From Acidobacteriota bacterium (GTDB lineage Bacteria > Acidobacteriota > Blastocatellia > Pyrinomonadales > Pyrinomonadaceae), in contig CAUJFK010000054.1 of assembly GCA_963169175.1 (NCBI GenBank), positions 1-11,636 of the forward strand: a DNA stretch of 11,636 bases, written 5' to 3'. Numbering within the stretch: the first letter of the stretch is position 1; each line of letters opens with the position of its first letter. Positions 1 to 8,216 of the stretch are shown piece after piece. The position numbers and the translations under genes are program-made. The notes beneath the pieces are model-generated. The model saw only the letters and a list, made by a program, of their open reading frames with translations, made no database searches and was not told the DNA's origin.

Positions 1-910
1 GCGACACCAACGCGTGCGTTATCCTCTGCCCGTCATCGACAACCCTATCGCCGCGTTTCAGCTCGATCGCCAGCGGCTGTACACCCTGCGCGGCCTGATG
101 CCGTTCGTCCTCGGTCGCGGCGCTGTCGTAGATCAGGCTTGGCTGGATAAGCGGTGACAGGGCGGCAACGAACGCATCGGCCTCCTTTGGCGAAAGGCTT
201 CTGATGCCTGAGACCTGATCTTTCAACTGCTGGCGTGCGTCAGATACCGCAACCATTGTCATCGCGGCATTTTGGGCCCGGCGGAGCTCGGTCGGCTTTT
301 GCCGGTCAACTATTTTGATCTCGTTCTCAAGGAATGGGCGGTCCTGATCGGCGTAGATATCGCCCGAAGTGTTTTCGCGCAGGATGCGTTCGACGGCGTC
401 AAGTTCGTTTCGGCTAAATGTCCGCGAGCCAAATACCTTGCCTAATTCCGGCCCGCCGAGCCCGGTCCATTTTGCCTCGGCCCGCGTGTTCGAGTTTGTC
501 CGGTTCGCTGCACCCGGCGACGGCTCCGCCTTTCGCTGCAGGTGTTCCCACGCGGACCGAAAGCTCTGCACGGCCTCATCGGGCCGCTTTGGCTCGTACG
601 CAAAGATGGGAACGACCGCTTCGCGGGCGAACGCCCGGGTTCGTTCCGTCTCCTCAGTATCGACGAAATAGATATCGGCGGGCGAAATGATCGTTTCGCG
701 GGCTATGTCGCCTTCTTTATAAACAGGCCCGCCTGAATCATGCTGAAAAGGATTATTGATGAGGAAGGTCGTGATCAGGCACAGTAGAGCGAATCCGATC
801 CAAAAGCGCTGATCCTCAGACAAGGCCTTGAACGGGGCCGTGATTTTGTTCCCGATCCGACGCCAGAAACGTGTCGTCGGAGAACTCAGTTCTTGTGCCC
901 GTTTGCTCAT
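1..910 (-). CDS. pgpH: 7TM-HD family membrane protein (PgpH-like c-di-AMP phosphodiesterase), N-terminal 303 residues, cut by window edge
   Basis: The reading frame runs from an ATG at 908-910 to the left edge with no stop, giving the first 303 residues. After a basic cytoplasmic tail there is one membrane segment at about residues 36-52 (FWIGFALLCLITTFLI). An extracytoplasmic region follows that matches the 7TMR-HDED domain: GDIARETIISPADI at about 67-80, then a DTEETERTRAFAREAVVPIF stretch. In this family the domain precedes seven helices and a cytoplasmic HD phosphohydrolase that degrades cyclic di-AMP; those parts lie outside the window, so catalysis cannot be checked. An in-frame TAA two codons upstream fixes the ATG as the earliest start. 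AAGGA touches the ATG with no spacer, too close for a normal ribosome site, and a TACAAT lies just before it. The GxxExxY gene ends 181 bp upstream on the same strand. Family call is strong; the c-di-AMP role is inferred from the family. Confidence 0.85.
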   Translation of the reverse strand, partial: MSKRAQELSSPTTRFWRRIGNKITAPFKALSEDQRFWIGFALLCLITTFLINNPFQHDSGGPVYKEGDIARETIISPADIYFVDTEETERTRAFAREAVVPIFAYEPKRPDEAVQSFRSAWEHLQRKAEPSPGAANRTNSNTRAEAKWTGLGGPELGKVFGSRTFSRNELDAVERILRENTSGDIYADQDRPFLENEIKIVDRQKPTELRRAQNAAMTMVAVSDARQQLKDQVSGIRSLSPKEADAFVAALSPLIQPSLIYDSAATEDERHQAAQGVQPLAIELKRGDRVVDDGQRITHALVS

Positions 911-915
911 TCCTT

Positions 916-921
916 ATTGTA
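916..921 (-). promoter_or_regulatory. Possible -10 box of pgpH, close enough for a leaderless transcript
   Basis: On the minus strand TACAAT ends 5 bp before the ATG of the PgpH-like gene. A transcript starting 6 bases after this hexamer would begin at the start codon. No convincing -35 box is visible upstream. The AAGGA between box and ATG abuts the start codon. Weak, single-motif evidence. Confidence 0.3.
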
Positions 922-962
922 AACGCCGCCGCGATCGCAAAGGTTTTCTTGTTTCGTGTCCT

Positions 963-998
963 ATTCGCGTCTTGCTTCGTGCCGTTTCGTGGTATTGG
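963..998. repeat. Dispersed TTTCGTG-type repeat, copy 1
   Basis: The core at 971-993 reads CTTGCTTCGTG, three variable bases, then TTTCGTGGT (last nine bases at 985-993). It matches 1602-1624 at 20 of 23 positions, and similarity extends over 963-998 versus 1594-1629. A 22-base relative lies at 8500-8521. Here only one arm of the palindrome is evident. It sits in the 181-bp gap between the GxxExxY gene and the PgpH-like gene; nothing else is recognisable in that gap. Confidence 0.65.
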
Positions 999-1091
999 CC
1001 GATATACCCAGGTCAAACCCAACAAACGCCAGATCATCCGAAAATCGCCAGCGGAATGAGAATACGCCATCCTCGCCGCCATTACAATGCC

Positions 1092-1541
1092 CTAAACAAT
1101 GACCCGTTTCTGTTCCAGCCGAACGGAACTACCGAAATTGAACAACAAACCTAGCCTCAGATGGCTTGCCTTGAGGTAATTCATTATTTGTGCCCAATCG
1201 ACCGGCATGAGTTGGGGTACTGCCTTCAGCTCAATAATTATTTGATCGAAGCATAGAAAATCTGCTTTGTATTCTTTCTTTAGCGTGTATCCCTTATAGT
1301 CGATCTTCAGCCACTTCTCGCGCATGAAAGGAATGCCGCGGATGCCGAATTCGATCTCCAGTGCCTCCTGATAAACCAACTCCGCGAATCCACTTCCAAG
1401 CTTGTAGTACACTTCCATCGCCGCGCCGACGACAGCATAGGATTCTTCGGCAAGAAGGATCTTCGCTGGCTGTGCCCCGATATCATCCAGCGGTTCAAAA
1501 TGCGGAGTCATTTTTGTTGAGTTCTTCTGTGAATCATCCAT
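1092..1541 (-). CDS. GxxExxY family protein (PD-(D/E)XK nuclease-like fold)
   Basis: This encodes 149 residues. The family-naming motif is GFAELVY at residues 51-57. Further on come YKADFLCF (Asp94) and IIIELKA (Glu104, Lys106), which together resemble the D...ExK active site of PD-(D/E)XK nucleases, and WAQIMNYL at about 116-123, giving a Gln in the usual downstream helix. The length is close to family members I recall (about 120-150). The start is an ATG with GAGG (1551-1554 on the complement) nine bases upstream. The biological role of GxxExxY proteins is not established; nuclease activity is only suggested by the fold and residues. It lies downstream of hflX and upstream of the PgpH-like gene, flanked on both sides by direct copies of a TTTCGTG repeat, so it may be an independently acquired unit. 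Family assignment is firm, function unknown. Confidence 0.88.
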   Translation of the reverse strand: MDDSQKNSTKMTPHFEPLDDIGAQPAKILLAEESYAVVGAAMEVYYKLGSGFAELVYQEALEIEFGIRGIPFMREKWLKIDYKGYTLKKEYKADFLCFDQIIIELKAVPQLMPVDWAQIMNYLKASHLRLGLLFNFGSSVRLEQKRVIV

Positions 1542-1593
1542 TCGCTCATACCTCGGTCAAAATCAAGTTTGTTTCAGCAAGCAGGATTTGTGC

Positions 1594-1670
1594 ATTTCGG
1601 TCTTGCTTCGTGAATTTTCGTGGTTTTGGTTTGGACATCGGGAAATCCAAAACCACGAAAATTTACGAAA
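1594..1670. repeat. Dispersed TTTCGTG-type repeat, copy 2, forming a long hairpin
   Basis: A 17-bp perfect inverted repeat pairs 1613-1629 (AATTTTCGTGGTTTTGG) with 1647-1663, leaving a 17-base loop. With outer flanks, 22 of 25 positions pair (1606-1630 with 1646-1670). The left arm includes the CTTGCTTCGTG repeat core at 1602-1612. It lies between the end of hflX and the start of the GxxExxY gene, so its RNA hairpin could end or process the hflX transcript. No clean T-run follows, so a simple intrinsic terminator is not shown. Confidence 0.75.
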
Positions 1671-1711
1671 CAGGATCGAAATACACGAAGCACGGGGCAT
1701 CTTATCATTGC

Positions 1712-3427
<1,716 letters not shown>

Positions 3428-3436
3428 AAAATAATG

Positions 3437-3441
3437 CCTCC
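3437..3441 (-). promoter_or_regulatory. Shine-Dalgarno site deciding the hflX start
   Basis: GGAGG on the minus strand lies exactly nine bases before the ATC at 3425-3427 and 87 bases before the first conventional in-frame start. It is the strongest ribosome-binding site seen in the window. It supports initiation at ATC, or, less well spaced, at the ATT four codons... that is at 3416-3418. Confidence 0.6.
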
Positions 3442-3462
3442 AAGATCAAGTCTGTACTTTGA

Positions 3463-3491
3463 ATTATATCAAACTCATCGCATGACCAAGT
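3463..3491 (-). promoter_or_regulatory. Putative hflX promoter
   Basis: A perfect TATAAT -10 hexamer occupies 3463-3468 on the minus strand. The matching -35 is poor: ACTTGG at 17-bp spacing (3486-3491), or TTGGTC at 15 bp. Predicted initiation near 3456 leaves a leader of about 28 bases containing GGAGG, in agreement with an ATC start at 3427. Confidence 0.45.
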
Positions 3492-3521
3492 CCAGACTCC
3501 TTAATTCGTGTGTTTCGTTCA

Positions 3522-3667
3522 GGTTTTGTGTGTTTCGTGGTGGCGAAGCCGGGACCAAGACTACGAAATGCACGAAATGAAGACACGAACCTTCGGGCCG
3601 GTTTTGTGCGTTTCATGGTGGCGAAGCTGGGCCCTTGACCACGAAATGCACGAACCGAAGACACGAA
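3522..3667. repeat. Two tandem 68-bp palindromic repeat units in the hflX/lexA divergent region
   Basis: Unit 1 (3522-3589) and unit 2 (3600-3667) are identical at 59 of 68 positions, with a 78-bp period. Each starts GGTTTTGTG and ends GAAGACACGAA. Each is itself an imperfect palindrome: in unit 2, GTGCGTTTCATGGT pairs with ACCACGAAATGCAC at 12 of 14 positions. The units share TTTCGTGG/CCACGAAA words with the copies near 980, 1615 and 8515. They fill most of the 311-bp hflX/lexA gap and give spurious open frames on both strands. A trailing CACGAAATTCACGAAG (3662-3677) adds a further partial copy. Confidence 0.8.
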
Positions 3668-3703
3668 ATTCACGAAGCCGGATGCCTTCGCGCGGGCTCC
3701 TGC

Positions 3704-3731
3704 TTGAACTATTCCGTGAGTTTAATACAAT
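3704..3731 (+). promoter_or_regulatory. Putative promoter of the lexA-like gene
   Basis: TTGAAC (3704-3709) and TACAAT (3726-3731) are separated by 16 bp, a good fit to a housekeeping promoter. The -10 box ends seven bases before the GTG at 3739, so the transcript would start at or next to the start codon. The region lies just right of the tandem palindromes. I see no clear GAAC-N4-GTTC or GTTC-N7-GTTC type LexA operator. Confidence 0.5.
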
Positions 3732-3738
3732 CAAAACC

Positions 3739-4371
3739 GTGCAGCCGCGGACTAAGCGACAGAAGGAAGTACTTGATTATGTGACCCGTTTCATTGACCG
3801 GAACGGGCACAAGCCTTCGTATCAGCAGATCGCTCGGCATCTGGGCGTTTCGTCACGGGCCGGTGTCCAACGCCATATTGCCGCCCTTGAAAGCCAGGGG
3901 CTCATTTCGCGCCGTCGTGATAACGGCAGTTTCGGCATTGAGCTGCAGCTTCAAAAACTCGTTACCGACAAGGTGTGCGATGTTGAGTTGGTCGAGACAG
4001 CGGACGGCGAAGAGCGGCCTGCGATCGTGCACCAGAACACGCTTACCGTGCCGCGTAACCTGATCGGCGATATTGCGCCGGACGAGGTATTCGCTTACCG
4101 CGTCGCGGACGATTCAATGACAGGGCGGCACATCTGCGAAGGCGATATTGTTCTTTTGGAAAAACGATCGTACGCCCGCCGCGGCGAGGTGGTGCTGGCG
4201 CATACCGAGGACCAACGCACGCTGCTCGGCCAATATTACAACCACGGCCTCGAAACCGAAATTCGCCCCGCCGCCGAGGGCTACGACCCGATAATATTGC
4301 CGGCGGATGAGATCATCGTCCAGGGCGTCGTTCGCGGCCTTATTCGTTTTCACTCTGCCCATTTCCAATAG
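3739..4371 (+). CDS. lexA: LexA-like repressor, apparently lacking autocleavage residues
   Basis: From GTG at 3739 the protein is 210 residues, normal LexA length, starting MQPRTKRQKEVLDYV as LexA does. An earlier ATG at 3508 would only add translated repeat DNA. Residues 1-69 form the LexA winged helix (PSYQQIARHLGVSSRAGVQRHI at 26-47). Residues 80-210 form the S24 peptidase-like domain. The nucleophile is present as DDSM (Ser126). A gap-free alignment from Ser119 to Lys156 of E. coli LexA, as I recall it, puts Leu163 at the Lys position (neighbouring sequence RTLLGQYY), and no Lys lies nearby. The cleavage-region AAG of E. coli corresponds best to ADG (88-90), so the Ala-Gly bond is also missing. 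It may therefore bind DNA without RecA-stimulated self-cleavage. LexA-family membership is firm; loss of cleavage is inference. The glycosyltransferase gene starts 15 bp after the stop. Confidence 0.9.
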   Translation: MQPRTKRQKEVLDYVTRFIDRNGHKPSYQQIARHLGVSSRAGVQRHIAALESQGLISRRRDNGSFGIELQLQKLVTDKVCDVELVETADGEERPAIVHQNTLTVPRNLIGDIAPDEVFAYRVADDSMTGRHICEGDIVLLEKRSYARRGEVVLAHTEDQRTLLGQYYNHGLETEIRPAAEGYDPIILPADEIIVQGVVRGLIRFHSAHFQ

Positions 4372-4386
4372 TTCGCAATTTCCTTT

Positions 4387-5520
4387 ATGCCAACATTGCC
4401 GGTTCGCAAGCCCGACCAAAAGCAAAGGGTCCTCGTATATCTTTTTGGATCGCTCGGCGATTCGATAGTTGCGATACCTGCTCTTCGCGCCGTCCGCCGC
4501 CATTTTCCAAACGCCGAGATCGTCATTTTGCATGATTTCGCATCAACAAAGCTGGTGGCTGCGTCCGAGGTGATCCCATCACAGCTTTTTGACCGACACA
4601 TGAGTTACGGGAGCACCGCGCAAGGGGCACGGAGGGTCCTGGATTTCTACGAACTCCTGCGCCGGGTCAGGGCCGAGAAATTTGACGCAGCCGTCTATGC
4701 AGTTATGAGTGAGCGCCCGCCACGCTCCGTTATTCGTGACAAATACTTTTTTCGTGCCTGCGGGATCAAGGCACTCTACGGGTTTCACGCGATACCACCA
4801 GAAAAACTTTGGCCGGTTGATGCTGATGGCCATCCCGGTGTAAGCGACCATGAAGCTGAGTTCCGCCTGGCACGCCTGTCGATCGATGGTATCAAAACCG
4901 AGCCTCAGAGCGACCTCCAAACTCCGCTATTCGAGTTTAGTGCAGAGGCACTGGCTCGCGTGGATTCATGGCTCCGCGACCGAAGAAAAAGGCCAGGCGT
5001 GCCGCTGTATTCGATTGCGCCCGGCTGCAAGACGGAGGCAAACCTATGGCCGCTCGAGAACTTCGTAGATATCGGCAAGCGCATCCTTGCCAAGTACGAT
5101 TGCGAGATAATGATCACGGGCGGGCCAGCCGAGTTTGAAACTGCCGAAAGGCTTGCTCTCGCCCTCGGAACCGAGCTTAACGCAGCGGGAGTATTCGCGG
5201 TTCATACGTCATCCGCACTGATGTCCAGAAGCCATCTACACATTGGGCTCGACACCGGAACAACTCACCTGGCCGCCGCCGCCGGAACATGCTGCTTCGC
5301 CATCTTTGGCGAAAGAAACAATCCGGGTGCCTGGTATCCGCTCGGTCAGGGCCACACAATCGTCTATCATCGTGTTCCCTGCGCAAACTGCAAAACCCAG
5401 ATGTGTCCTATTCGTGACCACCCGTGCATGCTGGGAATTTCGGCTGATGCAGTGTGGACACACCTTGACCGGGCGCTTAGCTCGCCAAACAAAAATGGGA
5501 TCGAAGTCGTCGCGGTATAG
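4387..5520 (+). CDS. Glycosyltransferase family 9 (heptosyltransferase-like)
   Basis: This encodes 377 residues. GT9 enzymes transfer a sugar, classically ADP-heptose to lipopolysaccharide core, at the inner membrane face. Visible marks are the N-terminal nucleotide-fold start RVLVYLFGSLGDSIVAIPAL (14-33, with GSLGD at 21-25), the second-domain start YSIAPGCKTEANLWP (208-222), MITGGPAE (242-249), and the donor-binding LDTGTTHLAAAAG (288-300), whose Asp289 and His294 are family features. Near the end four cysteines are spaced C-x2-C-x4-C-x6-C (332, 335, 340, 347), a common GT9 tail. No signal peptide or membrane segment is seen. The ATG has no clear SD. It is 15 bp after the lexA-like stop, so co-transcription is likely though functionally unexplained. 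The donor and acceptor cannot be told from sequence; heptose is only one option. Confidence 0.88.
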   Translation: MPTLPVRKPDQKQRVLVYLFGSLGDSIVAIPALRAVRRHFPNAEIVILHDFASTKLVAASEVIPSQLFDRHMSYGSTAQGARRVLDFYELLRRVRAEKFDAAVYAVMSERPPRSVIRDKYFFRACGIKALYGFHAIPPEKLWPVDADGHPGVSDHEAEFRLARLSIDGIKTEPQSDLQTPLFEFSAEALARVDSWLRDRRKRPGVPLYSIAPGCKTEANLWPLENFVDIGKRILAKYDCEIMITGGPAEFETAERLALALGTELNAAGVFAVHTSSALMSRSHLHIGLDTGTTHLAAAAGTCCFAIFGERNNPGAWYPLGQGHTIVYHRVPCANCKTQMCPIRDHPCMLGISADAVWTHLDRALSSPNKNGIEVVAV

Positions 5521-5522
5521 AT

Positions 5523-5539
5523 CCCGGCATCTGTCCGGG
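5523..5539. terminator. Small hairpin between convergent genes
   Basis: CCCGG (5523-5527) pairs with CCGGG (5535-5539) around a seven-base loop, in the 40-bp gap between the converging glycosyltransferase and methyltransferase genes. There is no T-run. It could serve as a weak shared terminator; the evidence is position and symmetry only. Confidence 0.25.
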
Positions 5540-5560
5540 TACGGGCATCTTGGCCGATCG

Positions 5561-6493
5561 TCATTTACGGAACGTTGACACCAGGAACGTCCCGAGGCGG
5601 CATCGATTAGTGAAAAAGCGGCCGAGAGCATCGGGAACGCAGCTCAGGGCGGCATTCTTTAACCGTCCGCCGGGCAAGGGAATGAGTTCGGTCTTGCTGC
5701 CCAGGATCAACACATCCTCGACGGTAAAGAATTCAGACACCAACTTTTCCCATTCAGAGATCGAGTAAAAGCGTGCTATTGCTCCGTCGATCTCGGCTTG
5801 CCTTACTTCATGCAGCGAACGTGTCTTAAACAAATGTCGTTTCATGACACCGCCGAAAAAGCCTGAGTAGATGTAATAATTCCACCAATTCCGATGGTAC
5901 ACCATCGTCGTCGCCCGTCCTCCGGGCCGAAGTACGCGGTGGATCTCCTGCAATATACGTCGCGTGTCCGCCGAATGGTGGATAACACCCCAACTCCATA
6001 CAAAATCGAACGAACTGTCTGCAAACTCGAGATTTTCGGCGTCCATTCGAACTATCCGCACGTTCGGAGCATCAAGCGCAAAAAGCTGCATCCGTTCGGT
6101 CGTACCCTTTATCGCATAGGAAGTAAGATCGATGCCGGCAAACGAACGCGACCGCGGCGCGATCAGTTGCGCGTGGCTTCCCATCCCGACGCCGATCTCA
6201 AGAACATCTTTGTCAGCAAGCGATTCAAAATCGATAATATTATCAAACGGAATCGACTTATACGGCCAAAGCGATGCCATATCGCGAAAAAAACGCTGGT
6301 CGATCTCGCGGTAAAAATCGGCGGTGAATTCGCGGATTTCGACGGCCTCTGTAAAGTCATACCGCATCGGATGGTTTTCCCACCACGAGCGGTTCGCTTC
6401 CTGCCATTCTTTTGCCTGGTCCACCGACCGCGGCAAAGCGATCGGGTCGTCAAATCCCTTGGGAACTGTTTGCTTTATCTTCGAAATTGACAT
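5561..6493 (-). CDS. Class I SAM-dependent methyltransferase (Methyltransf_11 type)
   Basis: This encodes 310 residues, a Rossmann-fold methyltransferase using S-adenosylmethionine. Motif I is VLEIGVGMGSHAQL (97-110). An acidic residue ends strand 2 (FAGIDLT, Asp122), MDAENLEF (150-157) is the adenine-binding motif, and FDFVWSWGVIHH (162-173) then LRPGG (188-192) complete the usual set. About 90 residues precede the core, including a Trp-rich EWQEANRSWWENHPMRYDF, and about 110 follow; the tail has aromatic NWWNYYIYSGFF and may shape an acceptor pocket. The substrate is unknown. Such proteins often sit with glycosyltransferases, and this gene converges on a GT9 gene with 40 bp between, so surface sugar or lipid methylation is possible. 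The ATG start lacks a strong SD; an upstream ATG ten bases earlier is out of frame. Confidence 0.85.
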   Translation of the reverse strand: MSISKIKQTVPKGFDDPIALPRSVDQAKEWQEANRSWWENHPMRYDFTEAVEIREFTADFYREIDQRFFRDMASLWPYKSIPFDNIIDFESLADKDVLEIGVGMGSHAQLIAPRSRSFAGIDLTSYAIKGTTERMQLFALDAPNVRIVRMDAENLEFADSSFDFVWSWGVIHHSADTRRILQEIHRVLRPGGRATTMVYHRNWWNYYIYSGFFGGVMKRHLFKTRSLHEVRQAEIDGAIARFYSISEWEKLVSEFFTVEDVLILGSKTELIPLPGGRLKNAALSCVPDALGRFFTNRCRLGTFLVSTFRK

Positions 6494-6546
6494 CTGGTAC
6501 GCATAACCTACGCTTTGGATGATTCGTCACCAAGCTTACCGAAAAT

Positions 6547-6595
6547 ACCGGTCTTGCTTAAGATTAGTTTGCAACCACCAGGTGGTCAAGCCGGT
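6547..6595. promoter_or_regulatory. Nested palindrome in the methyltransferase/malic enzyme divergent spacer
   Basis: The 235-bp spacer (6494-6728) holds no convincing gene. It contains a perfect 13-bp palindrome, ACCACC-A-GGTGGT (6574-6586). Around it an outer arm ACCGG-T-CTTG (6547-6556) pairs with CAAGCCGGT (6587-6595) apart from one bulged T. This could be an operator for either divergent gene or a structured RNA leader. To its right, 6598-6645 is purine-rich (CGCGAAGCCGAAAAGAAACG and onward) and resembles a decayed intergenic repeat. Confidence 0.4.
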
Positions 6596-6728
6596 TTCAC
6601 GCGAAGCCGAAAAGAAACGCCAAGAAGAAAATTTGCGTCAAGCGCCATACGATCATTACTCTATCGGCGAATTCGGAGGTGCTGTTTGAATTTGCCAATC
6701 TAATTCTACAAAGCTAACCTAAATCCTT

Positions 6729-8168
6729 ATGTCCAGCAAACCTACGCCGAATGCTAGTTACAGCCTCACGCTTCGGCTTCGAATTCACAATGAGCCCGGT
6801 AAACTTGGTGCGATCACGACCGCGATTGGCAGAGCGGGCGGCGATATCGAAGGCATCGATATTGTCAGCGTCGGCAAGGACTTTCTGATCCGCGATATTA
6901 CCGTCAACGCCGCATCGGAAAAACACGACGAAGAGATACTTGCGGCAATAGCGGATATTGACGGCGTCGAGGTGGTGAACGTTTCGGACCGGACGTTTCT
7001 TATGCACCTCGGCGGCAAGATCGAGATAACATCAAAAATGCCGCTGAAAACCCGCAGCGATCTTTCAATGGCATACACGCCCGGTGTCGCCCGCGTATGC
7101 GAAGCGATAGCAAAAGACCCGGAAAAGGCATATAACCTGACCATAAAAAAGAATACGGTCGCCGTTATCTCTGACGGCACAGCCGTACTTGGCCTCGGCG
7201 ATATCGGCCCGGCCGCGGCGATGCCGGTGATGGAAGGCAAGGCACAGCTTTTTAAGGAATTCGGCGGCGTCGATGCTTTCCCCATTTGCCTGAATACCAA
7301 AGACCCGCACGAGATAGTGCAGACGATCAAAAATATCTCGGTCGCATTTGGCGGCATCAATCTCGAAGACATTTCGGCCCCGCGATGTTTTGAGATCGAA
7401 GAACGGTTAAAAGAAGAACTCGACATTCCGGTTTTCCATGACGACCAGCACGGGACCGCCGTCGTCGTTCTAGCGGCGTTGATAAACGCACTAAAGATAG
7501 TTGGCAAACGGATGGAGGACATCAAGCTGGTCGTCAACGGCGTCGGTGCCGCCGGCGTGGCCTGCAGCAAGATAGTGATGGCCGCCGGCGTAAAAAATAT
7601 CATCGGCTGCGACCAGACCGGCGCCATCTATGAAGGCCGGGCCGAGAATATGAACTGGGTCAAGGACTGGTACGGGCGCCACACAAACCCGGAAAAGGAA
7701 AAAGGCTCGGTCCACGATGTGATCGCGGGTGCAGATGTATTCTTCGGCCTCTCGGCCCCGGGCGTAATTACCGAGGTCGATCTGAAAAATATGGCGAAAG
7801 ACCCGATCATTTTCGCAATGGCAAATCCGATACCGGAGATAATGCCCGAAGATACGACCGGCCTGGTGGCGGTCATGGCAACGGGCAGGTCAGATTATCC
7901 GAATCAGATAAACAACGTGCTCTGCTTTCCCGGCATTTTTCGCGGTGCCTTGAATTGCCGTGCTTCACGGATAAACGAACCGATGAAACTGGCCGCCGCC
8001 GAAGCCATTGCCGGGATAATCGCCGAGGACGAACTGCACCCGGACTACATTATCCCTTCGGTCTTTGACCGCCGCGTCGGTGAGGCCGTTGCCGCGCGTG
8101 TCGAAGACGCGGCCTATGAATCAGGCGTCGCCCGCCGCGAACGAGCCAACGCCGACAGCGAATTTTAG
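6729..8168 (+). CDS. NAD(P)-dependent malic enzyme with N-terminal ACT domain
   Basis: This encodes 479 residues. It oxidatively decarboxylates L-malate to pyruvate and CO2 in the cytoplasm, linking the TCA cycle to pyruvate. Residues 12-85 form an ACT domain (RLRIHNEPGKLGAITTAIGRAG), a small-molecule-binding regulatory fold. The malic N domain begins near 103, with YTPGVARVC (Tyr116 as general acid), SDGTAVLGLGDIGP (148-161), EGKAQLF (Lys171 as general base), NLEDI (211-215) and HDDQHGTA (237-244), which supply metal ligands. The dinucleotide loop is GVGAAG (271-276), and NPIPEI (366-371) and GRSDYPNQINNVLCFPG (386-402) follow. All expected catalytic residues are present. NAD versus NADP preference cannot be settled by reading. 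The short form plus ACT is typical of the prokaryotic two-domain malic enzymes. No SD precedes the ATG; TACAAA at 6707-6712 is a possible -10. Transcribed alone. Confidence 0.95.
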   Translation: MSSKPTPNASYSLTLRLRIHNEPGKLGAITTAIGRAGGDIEGIDIVSVGKDFLIRDITVNAASEKHDEEILAAIADIDGVEVVNVSDRTFLMHLGGKIEITSKMPLKTRSDLSMAYTPGVARVCEAIAKDPEKAYNLTIKKNTVAVISDGTAVLGLGDIGPAAAMPVMEGKAQLFKEFGGVDAFPICLNTKDPHEIVQTIKNISVAFGGINLEDISAPRCFEIEERLKEELDIPVFHDDQHGTAVVVLAALINALKIVGKRMEDIKLVVNGVGAAGVACSKIVMAAGVKNIIGCDQTGAIYEGRAENMNWVKDWYGRHTNPEKEKGSVHDVIAGADVFFGLSAPGVITEVDLKNMAKDPIIFAMANPIPEIMPEDTTGLVAVMATGRSDYPNQINNVLCFPGIFRGALNCRASRINEPMKLAAAEAIAGIIAEDELHPDYIIPSVFDRRVGEAVAARVEDAAYESGVARRERANADSEF

Positions 8169-8216
8169 TGAACGGTAACTGATAGTCTGCAAGTAATTTC
8201 GTTTCGTCGTCTTTGG

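Noticed and set aside
369..736. Several plus-strand open frames inside the PgpH-like gene.
   Set aside because: They are antisense shadows of a well-supported minus-strand gene, low in complexity and rich in Arg and Ser.
3522..3667. CRISPR-like array.
   Set aside because: Only two units, each palindromic through its full length, no unique spacers of constant size and no cas genes.
3464..3673. Minus-strand open frame across the repeats upstream of lexA.
   Set aside because: It is repeat DNA read in reverse with duplicated FVSS.RAFR segments, and it lacks any protein family feature.
3508..3738. N-terminal extension of the lexA-like frame to an ATG at 3508, adding 77 residues.
   Set aside because: The added residues are a translation of the two tandem repeats (VLCVSWWRS occurs twice), while LexA proteins begin at the MQPRTKRQ position encoded from 3739.
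6515..6703. 62-codon plus-strand open frame in the divergent spacer.
   Set aside because: No SD, no family resemblance, and it crosses the nested palindrome and purine-rich repeat-like sequence.
6785..7627. 280-codon minus-strand open frame inside the malic enzyme gene.
   Set aside because: It is antisense to a complete, motif-intact malic enzyme, and its translation is Ser/Thr/Ala-rich with no recognisable domain.
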